Positions 29,940 through 40,519 of a stretch of 64,000 bases of DNA are shown piece by piece. Under the pieces are notes generated by a model. It did no database searches and was not told the origin of the DNA. It worked only from the letters and a program-made list of their open reading frames with translations. The translations under genes and the position numbers were made by a program. Positions within the stretch are counted from its first letter, which is position 1. Every line of letters starts with the position of its first letter. This DNA comes from Brasenia schreberi (taxonomy: Eukaryota; Streptophyta; Magnoliopsida; Nymphaeales; Cabombaceae). The stretch covers positions 1 through 64,000 of the forward strand of contig JAYKKT010000076.1 of assembly GCA_036023115.1 (NCBI GenBank). The letters run 5' to 3'.

Positions 29940-32900
29940 TAGTCAGATAAGCAAGATATAATCTGCATGATATCAGAATGTCTGTACATGGACCGCTCAA
30001 TGACAGGTTGGTGGATTGACTCTAGAGCTATCAAACACATCTCAAAGACCAAGGAATGGGCAATGGATCTAAAGGAATACAAACCAAGCGAACATCGAGT
30101 GTATATGGGAAACAACATTTTCTCAGATGTTTTGGGTACTGGGTCCTTTAGAATTTTTGTATAAGACAAATCGATTATACTGACTGATGTATTAATTATG
30201 TCATCTATAAGGTGCAATCTGGTCTTGGTTCCTGCCTTAGTAAAGAAAGGTTTTGAGATCAGGTTTATTCCTAACAAGGTGACTGTGGGAAACATCGGAG
30301 AATATTATTATCTGGGGAGTTTGATGTAGAGTATGAATTGTTTAAATTAAATGATAATGAAATTAGAAGTTCTTCTACTTATATTGACTATGCCTTTAAT
30401 GTTGATGTGAATGTATGGTATAAATGCCATATAAGTTTGAAAAAGTTGAGGAAATTATCCAACTTTGACTTACTGCCTGGATTTGAGAAAAATACTTTCA
30501 ACAAGTGCGAAGCTTATATTGAAGGAAAAATGATAAGGAAAGTTCTTTCTAAAGAAACAACAAGGGCAACAACCTTGTTAGAAGTCATTCACACGGATTT
30601 ATGTGGACCATTTAGAGTAAGGTCACATCGTGAAAATGTTTATTTTATAATCTTTATCGATGATTACTCTAGATATATGTATTTATATCTTTTAGCACAT
30701 AAATTTAAGGCACTAGAAGCTTTTAAAGAATATAAGCAAGAAGTGGAAAACCAACTAGGGCATTCAATCAAAGTCTTAAGATCAGATAGAGGTGGTGAAT
30801 ATACCTCTACATAATTTCTTGAAGTTTGTAAAGACTTTGGTATTGCAAAGCAAAATACAATGCCGAGGACACCTCAATAAAATGGTGTAATTGAGAGATA
30901 TAACAGATGCTTGTTGAATATGACAAGGTCAATATTGATCGATGCCTCTCTACGAAGGATATTTTAGGGAGAAACAGTAAGTACAACAGTTTACATACTC
31001 AATAGAGTACCATGTAAAACTGTATTCACTACACCATATGAGATGTGGTTTGGAAGAAAACTCAACTTAGGTTATCTCAGGAGGTGGGGATCTATTGCAC
31101 ATGTAAAGATCCTTGATCAATCTAGAGACAAGCTAGACAGTAGGTCCTTAAGATGTATATTTATTGGATATCCAAAATGTTCAAAGGGATATCGACTTTA
31201 TCATAAGGACCACAAATTGATAGAAAGTAGAGATGTTGAATTCTTAGAAGATACTAAGAATGACATCCTTGAAAACAATGATGAATGCACTGATGATCTA
31301 GTAGACTAGATAAATCATCATTTGAACCCATAAAAGATCTTCCTAAAACAACCGAAACCTTAAGTGGACATAAAAGGCCTAGGGCCACTCCGTCCTACTT
31401 AAAGGATTATCACACTTATCTTGCAGAAGAAGTGTGTAATTCGATGAATTTAGATGAGTTGACTGATAACTTGACTTATCAACAAGCTATGAACTCATCG
31501 AAAGCATCAGACTGCGGGAAAGCCATGGATAAAGAAATTGAATCCATTGAGAAAAACTAAGTCTGGGAATTTGCTGACTTGCCAAAAGGAAGGATAGCTA
31601 TAAGATGTAAATGGGTTCTGAAAAAGAAATACAAGATCGATGGTTCAATCGATAAGTTTAAAGCAAAGTTGATTGCAAAGAGTTTTTCGCAAAAAGAGGT
31701 GATAAATTATGTTGAGATATATTCTTCAGTTATAAAATTTGCATCCATAAGAATAATCTTGGCAATATCTGTATATTATGATTTAGACTTACATCAGTTA
31801 GATCTAAAGACAACATTTCTAAACGAAGATTTAGATAAAATCATATACATGCAGCAACCCGAAGGATTTATAGTTGAATTCAAAGAAGATAAAGTATATA
31901 GGTTGAGAAAATCCCTATATGGCCTGAAACAGTCACCTCGCCAATGGTATTTGACCTTTCAAAATGTCATTAAAGAACTTGGGTTTATGGCTAATAAACT
32001 AGATCACTGTGTATATGTCTAGAACAGTGGGAGCTACTTTGTCATCCTATCATTATATATAGATGACATATTGTTGATTGGAAATGACAATGAGATGATT
32101 GTCAAAACCAAGTAATGGTTAAACTCAAAGTTTGAAATAAAGGATATGGGAGAAGCATCCTACATCGTGGGTATAACGATTTCTCGAGATAGGGAATCTA
32201 AACTCTTATGCTTGAGTCAGGAGAGATATATTGACTATATCCTCAAGAAGTTCAAAATGGGTGAATGTAAATATGTTGTTATACCTGTTGCAAAAGGGGT
32301 TAAACTAAGTAAGGTTGATTGTCTCGGTGAAGGATATGATAAGCCTAACGTTCCTTATGCATAAGTTGTGGGTAGCTTGATGTATGTTATGTTGTGTAGA
32401 AGACCTTATATCAGCTTTGTTGTTGGTCTTGTAAGTAGATATCAAAGTAATCCTAGATGGCAGCACTAGATAGTTGTAAAAAGGATTTTAAGATATCTAA
32501 AAGGAACAAGAGACTTGAAACTGTGTTTTCAAGCAGATGAACTAAAAGTGGTAGGATACTCCTATGTTGACATTGCTGGAAGCAAAGATGACAACAAATC
32601 AACCTCAGGTCAAATATTCTTATTTGGAGGTGTTGTTGTTTCTTGGGCATGTAAGAAATAACGCTGTGTAGCATTGCATACACAGGAAGTGGAGTATGTG
32701 GCTTGTTGTATGGCTGCAATGAGTGTTGTCTAGATTAGCCACTTCATATGTGATTTGAAGTTGGAAATAACCGATGAGCCAGTTGTCATTTACCGTGATA
32801 ACAACGCAACAATTACTCTTATCAAGAGTGGAGTTGATTGCTAAAAAAGCAAGCATATAATGATTAAATACCACTATGTTCATGATATGGTTATGAGAAA

Positions 32901-33146
32901 AAAAATATCCTTCTCATACATGCCAACAAATGATATGTTGGCAGACCCCTTGACTAAAGGCATAATAGAGGAACTTTTCTCAAAACATGTTACAAACATG
33001 GGTTTGAGGTATGTTTGATTGTTGTGTACGTTAATAACTATACAACGGGTAGTGATTGTAGCAGTAATCATGAAAGAACATTATTAGGTAAACCCTGCAA
33101 AAGTGGGAGGAAAACCAGTATGTCAATACACTTGGCTCGAATGACC
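29940..33146 (+). pseudogene. Ty1/copia pol pseudogene: protease, integrase, RT, RNase H (left arm)
   Basis: Protease remains near 29,990-30,165, with WWIDSRA where the family has an Asp-Ser-Gly active site, so the key glycine is lost. The integrase region at about 30,413-30,900 shows HTDLCGP, FIDDYSR and SDRGGEY. RT at about 31,560-32,140 has KGRIAIRCKWV, LYGLKQSPRQWY and, past an in-frame stop, YIDDILL at 32,056. RNase H at about 32,490-32,990 includes SKHI near the end. At least eight in-frame stops and one frameshift (between 31,309 and 31,558) break it. The right arm carries the same stops, so decay came before the duplication. It cannot make a working polyprotein. Confidence 0.92.
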
Positions 33147-33156
33147 AAGTGGAAGA
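33147..33156 (+). other. Copia polypurine tract (left arm)
   Basis: AAGTGGAAGA lies directly before the 3' LTR start TGTTAGG. This is the usual form and place of a copia polypurine tract. Confidence 0.75.
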
Positions 33157-33220
33157 TGTTAGGTTGTGGCCATTCTCGGCAACCTAGTACGGTAATGGTT
33201 GGACTGACCATCCAGACCGT
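33157..33220 (+). mobile_element. Copia 3' LTR, first 64 bp only (left arm)
   Basis: Matches the start of the LTR at 28,405 and is then cut at CCAGACCGT by TGTAAACACC, the start of an unrelated LTR. This shows nested insertion. Confidence 0.85.
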
Positions 33221-34262
33221 TGTAAACACCCCGAAATCCCATGATTTTCTCAAATATGCCTAGTTTTGCAAAAGTAACCCCAAAGGGCTATTTTGAGTCT
33301 GGAAGCCCAAGAGCCTTCCAAACAACCCTATACATAGGTTAAAACCATATATACCTTTTTAAAACTGTATACATATAGTTTTAGACTTTAAAAGGTATTT
33401 TGAAACCCCGAAAGCAGACTGACCTGACAAAAGCAGGACCGAAGAGGCAAAGAAGAGCCCGGACCCAGAGCATACTTCAAGCCTAGCACATCAACTCTCG
33501 TATCAAAATCATCCTCAAATTCTCGGACATCCAAGCCCCAAATATCAGAAATTTGTTCAAAATGAACTCCTGAAGGTGAGAAGAAGAGCGGATGACAATG
33601 TTGGTGAAGACTCAATGCAAGACAGAGTACTGATGTAGTCAGGCCCCGCACAAACTGTCCGTTTCGAAACGCCATGAAGGAATAAAAAAATTAGATTTGA
33701 GTCGGATCTGGACCATATATATCCAGATCCAAACTCAATAGGTATTTGTATTTGGATTTGGATTTGGATCCAAATCCAATATCTACATTCATGGCCCACA
33801 TCACTTTCTCATAAATGGAGGTGGAGCCCACAAATATTTCACGTGAAAAGCTTGGGTAGAGAGAGAAAGGGGGTGATAAAGTATGAGTGAGAAAGTTGGT
33901 AGGCTTGACTTTTGGTAAGGGTGGGTTAACCTTGTGGGTTTAGCCTAGAGTGTGGGTTTAAGCTTGTATGCACCTACACCTAACCTGGGGCTGCACCACC
34001 TTGGACATGGCTACAAAGGGATCAATGGACCGGTGCCAAGGGAGGTTCCTAAACCTAGCCCTAAGCTAGCCCACCTCACCTAGCCATTTCTCCTAAACTT
34101 AACCCAAACCTAGCCATCCTCACCCAAAACCGCCCCCAACCTCACCTAGCCGACCACACCTAGCCGACCTCACCTAGCTAGACCACCTAGACCCTAACCA
34201 ACTAAGCCCAAACCCTCCTTTGTGCACCTAATTAAACCCCTAACCACTAAGTCCCAGCCCAC
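33221..34262 (+). mobile_element. Ty3-type LTR fragment A, 5' 1.04 kb (left arm)
   Basis: Starts TGTAAACACCCCGAAATCCC and stays related to the LTR at 34,263 (shared blocks CAAAGGGCTATTTTGAGTCT, the GGATTTGGATCC stretch, the CCTAACC-rich stretch). It is clearly diverged from it. It stops before the TATA-box part, where the next LTR begins, so LTR B probably inserted into it. The rest of LTR A was not found. Confidence 0.8.
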
Positions 34263-35159
34263 TGTAAACACCCTGAAATCCCACGAATTTCTCAAATCCA
34301 CCTGGTTTTATAAAAGCAGCCCCAAAGGGCTATTTTGAGTCTGGAAACCCAGGAGCCTTCCAGACAACCCTGTACATATGTTTTAAACTTTATATGTTTT
34401 AAATATGTGTAATATAGCTTTGAAAAACTTTAAAATATGTTTTGAAACCCCGAAGCAGCTTGGCCTAATCAAGATAGGACCAGAGAAGTCAAAGAGAGCC
34501 CGGAACCGGAGCACAAGTCGAGCCCGGCACAGTAACTCTCGTGTTGAATCCACCCCCAGGATCTCGAACGTTTAAGACCCTGTTATCATCAAAACATCAC
34601 TTGAAGTCATCTCCGGACGACGAAAACAGAAGCGGACAATCATGTTGGCGAAGACCCAACGCAAACGGAGTGCTGATGCTGTCAGACCCCGCACAAACCG
34701 TTTGTTTCGAACACGGCCTGAAGGAGTCAGAATTCAGTTTGGATCGGATCTGGACCATATATATCCAAATCCCAATCCAAACCTATGTGTGGACTTGGAT
34801 TTGGATTTGGATCCAGAGATCCAATCCAATATCCACATCCATGGCCCACATCACCTTCTCGTAAATGGAGGTGGGGCCCACTTGAATTTCACGTGGGATT
34901 ATGGGCATGAGAGAGAGTGGGGGAGGATAAGATTAAAGTGTGGTTGTAATTAAGCTTGACTTGTGTGTCAAGTTTGGGGTTAATCATGTGGGTTAGCCTA
35001 ATTAACATGGGTTTAAGCTTGTAATTAGCCAAAACCTAACCTAGGGTTGCACCAACATGATGCAACAAGGTCTATGGGTCATGCAAAGGGAGCTCCTTAA
35101 ACCAAACCTAATCAAAAAGCCCTAATCCTAGCCTTTTACCCTAATCTTGTCCTAAACCT

Positions 35160-35265
35160 AGCCTAATCACCTAACCCACTTCCCTAATCCCGGCCTAATC
35201 CCAACCTAATCACCTAACCCACTTCCCTAATCCTAGCCTAATCACCTAACCCACCTCACTAAACC
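35160..35265. repeat. CCTAATCACCTAACCC repeats in LTR B (left arm)
   Basis: The block CCTAATCACCTAACCCAC starts at 35,162, 35,205 and 35,237, within a longer CCTAA-rich stretch. It looks telomere-like by eye but is irregular and internal to the LTR. Confidence 0.7.
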
Positions 35266-35468
35266 TCACACCAAAACCAACCCACCTAGCTAAACCCTAA
35301 ACCCCTAAACCACCCCACCTAAACCTAGCACACCATATTCCTAATACCCCCTAAATCAAAATATCTGGCCCCTCCCCAAAACCAGCCCACCTTATCACCC
35401 ACCACACCACCACCCCTAGACCACCTTACCACCCTCCTAATACCAGCCCCAACCGCCCTCTTCAGCCC

Positions 35469-35476
35469 TATATAAA
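35469..35476 (+). promoter_or_regulatory. TATA box of LTR B (left arm)
   Basis: TATATAAA in GC-richer surroundings (CCCTATATAAACCCC), about 1.2 kb into the LTR. The partner LTR at 40,520-42,288 has CTATTTAAACC at the matching place. This probably marks the U3/R boundary. Confidence 0.6.
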
Positions 35477-36544
35477 CCCCCCCCAAGGGGCAGGTTTTTC
35501 ATTTTTCTTCCAGCCCAGTCGATCCCAGCCACCTTCCAACCGAGTCTTCCACCTGCACCACCGCCACCCACCACCTTGCTCCACCTGCACCACCACACCC
35601 CAGCTGGCCAGCCACCCATTGCCACCATTTCCATCCGGCCGAACCATCCACTTCAACCACCCGGCTGCTCCTCTTCCATCCACCGCCTTCTTCCCCTTTC
35701 GGTTAGTACCCTAGCCTTAAACTCTACCCCTTCTTCACTCCCCCTCCACTCTTAACCTCCTACGCCACCACCACACCTTGCCAACACCAGCCACCCGCCA
35801 TCCTACCCATTCGGCCAGCCCTAGCCACTTCAAACACCCGCCTAAAACTACTTCCCCTAGCAACACCTGGCCACTCCACTTAGCTCCCTCGGACCTGTCC
35901 CTTACACTTCCCACCAGCCCCTAACTCCACCTTACCCCATACCCTAGCTAGCTCCCTTCCCATCCACCACATCCTTAACCACCCTAGCAGCCGGCCACCA
36001 CCAAGTTTCCCTTAGTCGGCCACTCCAACCGACTGTACACATCCACTCGGCCAGCCACCCGCCAACCTTAGACACTCCCTTAGACACTCCCTTAGGCTCC
36101 CACTTAGTGCCATCTTTCCTAATACTGCACCCTCCCTTAGTGACCCTACTTATTCACCTTAGCCCAACACACCAAAACAACCCCCTTTCTAGCAGCCGGC
36201 CACCTTCAAGGCGCCCTTCCCGTGCACCCAAGACATCTGGCCAGCACCTCCCCTTGCCGTTCAACTTCGAGGAGCTCCCTCTTGCAGCCCAAGGCGAAGG
36301 CCAACCCCACGCTCAAGCAAGTCATCTTCGGACCAGCTATAAGTAAGTGCCTAACTCTGTCCTTAGTTGTAGACTTGCTTAAATTCAATTTGATACGGGG
36401 TTGTAATAACGGAGCATAGTATCCCCCCGCTTGTAATAACGTGGCTTGGCACACCCACACACACGTGCACTCTCTTAGTCGTGCATGATTTTGAACACAC
36501 ACGGGCCTAATCAGCCCCCTAAGATATAAATATATGTATATACT

Positions 36545-37075
36545 TTAAATTATGTAGGGTTTTGCTTAAGTTGGGTGTGTTGTCTTTCAATTCAAGCACT
36601 CACACACATTGAGCCTTCGCTCTTATTTGTAAGACCCAAGTAAGGGCCGTGTTATACTATTTGGGTTTAATTTTATGTTGTGTGCGTAGTACTTCAATTC
36701 AAGCACTCACACACATTGAGCCTTCGCTCTTATTTGTAAGACCCAAGTAAGGGCCGTGTTTTTAATTTCATGTTGTGTGCGTAGTACTTCAATTCAAGCA
36801 CTCACACACATTGAGCCTTCACTCTTATTTGTAAGACCCAAGTAAGGGCCGTGTTATACTATTTGGGTTTAATTTCATGTTGTGTGCGTAGTACTTCAAT
36901 TCAAGCACTCACACACATTGAGCTTTCGCTCTTATTCCCAAGACCTTAGTTAAGGCCATATTGCAAGTTATATTTGGGTTTTATTTCATGTCGTGTGTGT
37001 AGTCTTTCAATTCAAGCACGCACCCACATTGAGCCTTCACTCTTATTTGCAAAGACCTGAGTAAGGGCCCATATA
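36545..37075. repeat. Five-copy tandem repeat of about 107 bp in LTR B (left arm)
   Basis: The marker TTCAAGCACTCACACACATT starts at about 36,591, 36,698, 36,793, 36,900 and 37,011 (the last copy reads CACG and CCCACA). Spacings are 107, 95, 107 and 111 bp. Each unit also holds GACCCAAGTAAGGGCC or a variant. Confidence 0.9.
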
Positions 37076-37083
37076 TACCTTAT

Positions 37084-37175
37084 ATACGTATCTCCCTTCG
37101 GCAATTTCCCTTCGGTTATTTCCCTTCGGCATTTACATTTCAAGTCATTTCCCTTAAAGTCATTTCCCTTCGGTA
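37084..37175. repeat. Short ATTTCCCTTCGG repeats in LTR B (left arm)
   Basis: Six close copies of a TTTCCCTTCGG or TTTCCCTTAAAG motif in about 90 bp, just after the 107-bp repeats. Confidence 0.75.
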
Positions 37176-37697
37176 TTGTCTTTACATTCGGGTTTTTCCT
37201 TTTGGAGTAGCGTGAGTTTGCATTGCATCTACGCCATACCACGAGTTGGGACGCATCTTGCATCAAAGCTAACCCCATACTCCCACTCAAAATTCGCTAC
37301 ATTTAGTGGAGTGTTCATAACACACACCTAGGTGGCCCATAAAGGGATAAAAAGAAAGACTTAGGCACGTGCAAATCCACGTGATCTAAAATCTGCAATC
37401 GCACTAAAAAGACCCGAATCAAAACACCTCGAATCACTTTCGTAGGCTTTTTGTACCCTAAACTCGATTTTTAAAGCGTACAGACTGACCCTTGCGCATC
37501 GGTGCAAGAAGGTCTGCGACGACAAGAGCTTGCTTGCTCACAGTCGTCGCGTTAGAAGTCAGGTTAAAATATATCTTCGCTAGCTTAGGTAAGCTAGCTG
37601 ACATGCCCTGTTTATTCAAATAGGACTTAGACACACGAAAGGATTCACCCCAGGCCTGAGAAACCAAGAGGCAGAGGTTTTCCGTGTCTACAGATTT

Positions 37698-37715
37698 TGG
37701 CACGCCCGGTGGGAC
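37698..37715 (+). other. Primer-binding-site-like sequence after LTR B (left arm)
   Basis: TGGCACGCCCGGTGGGAC starts five bases after the LTR end. Position and form fit a tRNA primer site of Tat-like plant Ty3 elements. I cannot say which tRNA. Confidence 0.7.
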
Positions 37716-37836
37716 GTGAGTCTTTCAAAAATCGAGTTAGGTCTAGAAGCTTACGATTTTTTTTTTAAAAGAGGTGTTGTTTTTAACTTTGTTTTCTTTA
37801 CTTTTACTTAGGAAATTTTGAAAAAGCTTGAAAAGC

Positions 37837-38232
37837 ATGTCAAAATCCAACCCAAGTGAAGTGTCGAGCCAAGGCTCATGCGCATCAAGTTCTCACTCTA
37901 GGAGGATTTTCAAAAATAAGATCAAACTAGATGAGATCGAGGACCTGAGAAGGGAATTTGAGGCCAAAATCGATGCTCTCACCCAAGAGGCTGAAGTAGG
38001 CGATTCCTGTTCATCAAACGGTGAACAAAGGCCTAAAAAAAAATCTGAAAAACCTCGCAAGCACAAAGAGGCCTCCGTAATGGAAGGCAACCAATACCAC
38101 GAGTCTTTCACACAAAAGGATCGTAAAGCCCTACAGCAGCTGCTGAAAGGGCAAAACAAAGAGAAAAGAAGCTACACCCTGTCTGATTTCCTTCCCATGG
38201 ATTACGAAACAGACAGTGACGACGAAATACCG
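37837..38232 (+). pseudogene. Ty3 gag, first 132 codons, cut off (left arm)
   Basis: Starts at ATG 37,837 (MSKSNPSEVSSQ) and is identical in frame to the right-arm gag, including a Lys/Glu-rich segment (KKKSEKPRKHKEA) and the acidic ETDSDDEIP stretch. At 38,232 gag ends and an LTR starts. The frame reads only three more foreign codons before a stop. The capsid-like core and zinc knuckle seen in the right copy are missing, so this fragment is not functional as gag. Confidence 0.88.
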
Positions 38233-39039
38233 TGGTGCTGTTGAGCCAGCGCAGGAGGGTGCCACGACAGGGTCGTGGCGCGTGCCGTAGAAGCAGCCGG
38301 GCGCTCCAGGTGAGTTCTTTCAGAACAGGGTGCCCCCGTTCCGTTCCTCTTGGCGACAGGGACTGTCACAGGCGGTGACAGTCAGTAAACCTCTCCAGGG
38401 CGCAGACAGTGCGCTACCCACCCCGTTCAGCAACAGGGTGCTCTCCAGGGTGCCGACAGTGTGCCCCTCTTCCGTCCAGCAGCAGGCGCCTGTGTCACAG
38501 GGTGCCCCTCTTCCGTTCAGCTGCAGACGATCCTCCACAGGGTGCCTGCCTTCAGCCACAGGGTGCCGTCAGGGTGCCTGCCTTCAGCCACAGCCGAAGA
38601 CGATGTCCCCAGCCCCCGTGCGACCCTAGGGCGCACAGGACCGTGTGTGCAGCCAAGAGACCGGTGCAGCCGTGTGCACCCTGTCCACTACGACAGTTTC
38701 TCAAGGCCGGGTACAGCCAATCTAAGGAGGGCGTGTGTGTGTGTTAACCCCTCTTTGGTGCTCCTGTTTAGGCGAGATCTTCTCTGCTCGGTTCCAAGTG
38801 GGAACCCTAACTAAATAGGGAATGTGTGTATTTTACACATCGGACTGGTCTAAGGGTTATACCATGTTTATGTATGTTTGTCTTTGAAGATGCATGAGTG
38901 GTGAATGTGCAAACCCCGCCCAACACTTGTTTGAAAAGGCACGGTTTGTGACATAGGCTGATAGAACCATCGGGTGGTTCTAGCCATCACAGTGAAACAA
39001 AGTTTTCGAAAATTTTTATTTTGAAACTACACTGTGACA
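38233..39039 (+). mobile_element. Ty3-type LTR C, 807 bp
   Basis: Begins TGGTGCTGTTGAGCC exactly where homology between the arms stops. It ends ACACTGTGACA three bases before a primer site. The first half is GC-rich with repeated ACAGGGTGCC motifs and the second half is AT-richer. Element start and arm end coincide to the base. Confidence 0.8.
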
Positions 39040-39042
39040 GTT

Positions 39043-39055
39043 TGGTATCAGAGCC
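39043..39055 (+). other. Primer-binding site, initiator-Met tRNA type
   Basis: TGGTATCAGAGCC is the standard plant initiator-methionine primer site, placed three bases after LTR C. Confidence 0.9.
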
Positions 39056-39804
39056 TAAACGCTCGATCCCATGCATTTCTAGCGAAAAAATCGCTGAAAA
39101 CATACATTTGACGCATAACCGAATGAAGACAGAAAATTCTGCCAGATGGTTTTTGCAGATTTTCTGAATCAGTTCTGGACTGGGTAACTCGGTTAGAACA
39201 GCAAGAAAATTATTCTAAGTCCGAGTAATTCTATCAAACTTTGATAGAAGGTCTTTGGTTTGAAGAAACAGCATCGGCAGCAGGTCGGTAAAGCCTGCTG
39301 AAGTGAACCTGACAACCAGATTCTTCAGAAATCTGAGTTTTGCAGAAATCCGAGGAACTGAATCTGATTTTGGTGTAAACTGAATCTAATCAGTGTTGTT
39401 CAGTTACAGGGATACCATACACAGGTTCAGCAGTGCTGATTGACAGAAGTTGGCCGGAAAAATTTAGTGAAACACGCCGTCAAAGTCGAATTGCAGAAGT
39501 TGCAGAAAAGCAGTATAGAAAACAAAAATCTGGATTTTGGCGATTTTGCACAGACGATTTGACAGTGATAACGTGGTCTGATTTCACTAAAATTTGGCAT
39601 ATTACTTCTCTGTATATCAGTCTACAAGTCTGTACTCTTGGATTTTTATTTTGGTGTCTGTAATTGGTTTTGCGTAGTCCCAAAGTCAGCCTGAAAGTCA
39701 CCTGTACCGTCTGCAGAAAAATTTCTGCAATTCTGTAATTCGGTCCGAATTGAGGGTCTGTGTTAGTCTTCTGGTCCGAATTGTAATCAAGGTCTGTAAA
39801 CACC
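39056..39804 (+). mobile_element. Leader of the LTR C element
   Basis: Non-coding sequence between the primer site and the gag start, with repeated TTCTGCAGAAAT-like words. No gene is seen, as expected for a Ty3 5' leader. Confidence 0.6.
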
Positions 39805-40017
39805 ATGGTGAGGAGCAGAAGAGCATCGGGGGATGAAGATGTTCCGCCCCAGCGACCCGAAACAGATGATGTGCTGACCCAGATTTTGCAAAGAATTGTC
39901 ACAGGACAGATTCCTGTGGCGCGCGCACCCGCGCACACCCATCCCATCCTTCGTCCGATGGCTTCAGAGAGCGTGAGCGCCAGGCGACGCATGGGCGTAG
40001 ACGCACGCGCAGATTGA
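39805..40017 (+). pseudogene. Start of a Ty3 gag gene, truncated (70 codons)
   Basis: ATG in a good context (CACCATGGTG) opens a frame with a basic, proline-rich N-terminus (MVRSRRASGDEDVPPQRP), then DDVLTQILQRIVTG, which fits the start of plant Ty3 gag proteins. It ends at a stop after 70 residues. No capsid core, knuckle, protease or polymerase follows, because the sequence changes to an inverted LTR piece. It is identified by position behind LTR and primer site more than by sequence. Confidence 0.6.
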
Positions 40018-40104
40018 TGTAAACCTCCCTTGTATGTACATGTGTTGTATTTGGTCCATTGTAAAGCCTGGGTGTGTTCTATGAACTTGGGCTAAGTCGA
40101 GTCG

Positions 40105-40270
40105 TGTGTGTAAAATACAACCTTACGTTCCCTATTTAGTTAGGGTTCCCACTTCCGAGCAGAGGAGATCTCGCCTAAATAGGAGCACCAAAGAGGGGTT
40201 AACACACACACACGCCCTCCTTAGGTTGGCTGTACCCGGCATTGAGAAACTGTCGTAGTGGACAGGGTGC
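40105..40270 (-). mobile_element. Inverted partial LTR related to LTR C
   Basis: The reverse complement matches 38,676-38,838 of LTR C with few differences (GCACCCTGTCCACTACGACA ... CCCTATTT). Beyond both ends similarity stops. It is a related but separate copy, in opposite orientation. Confidence 0.8.
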
Positions 40271-40519
40271 TTTGTTAAGGGACAATTTTTGACTCCAAAT
40301 TTTTCGTCGCCTCCGTCGGCCCGTGATGGCTAGAATTACCGAGTGATCCTATTAGCCCCAATCCGGAACGTGTTCTCTTTTCGCTGGACACGTTCCTCAG
40401 CGGATAGCCCCTGCTCGTGACTCCCCTTGACTAGTTGGCTCACCCAAAATCACATGTCAAGTGTGTAGGGAGTCGGGATCAACTCCTCCGATCTCCATGC
40501 CAAGAACATAACGAACCTT
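40271..40519. other. Unassigned stretch in the loop
   Basis: Includes GGGACAATTTTTGACTCC and a GC-balanced stretch with no open frame or LTR match in this window. It may be the downstream part of LTR B that the left arm does not share, or a separate insertion. Confidence 0.35.

Larger units (their letters stand above)
34263..37692 (+). mobile_element. Long 5' LTR B of a Ty3 gag-only element (left arm, 3.43 kb)
   Basis: Begins TGTAAACACC and ends GTGTCTACA, five bases before a primer-like site. Inside are a 1.2-kb promoter-proximal part, a TATA box at 35,469, a pyrimidine-rich leader, a five-copy 107-bp tandem repeat at about 36,545-37,075 and short ATTTCCCTTCGG repeats. A partial second LTR, roughly 90% similar where I compared it, is at 40,520-42,288 on the minus strand in the loop. 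LTRs of this length are known in the Tat/Ogre group of plant Ty3 elements; membership is inferred from length and gag. Confidence 0.85.
23509..38232 (+). repeat. Left arm of a 14.7-kb inverted duplication
   Basis: The 14,724 bp match the reverse complement of 43,277-57,998. Paired positions sum to 81,507 at the outer end and 81,509 at the inner end. The two-base drift comes from two homopolymer differences: an A run near 23,869 and a C run near 36,423. Substitutions noticed by eye are at 23,604, 23,634, 37,173, 37,404, 37,434, 37,547, 37,673 and about 38,037. Other parts compared, including the copia coding remnants, looked identical. The outer end joins the satellite; the inner end joins an LTR terminus. 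Confidence 0.97.

Noticed and set aside
34541..34953. Open frames in LTR B rich in Asp-Leu and Trp-Ile repeats, with copies near 41.7, 46.7 and 47.8 kb
   Set aside because: They arise from GGATTTGGATTTGGATCC-like repeats in the LTR. Frames on both strands are open for the same reason.
35160..35265. Interstitial telomere (CCTAACCC-like)
   Set aside because: Irregular spacing and mixed units. It is part of the LTR and recurs in related LTRs.
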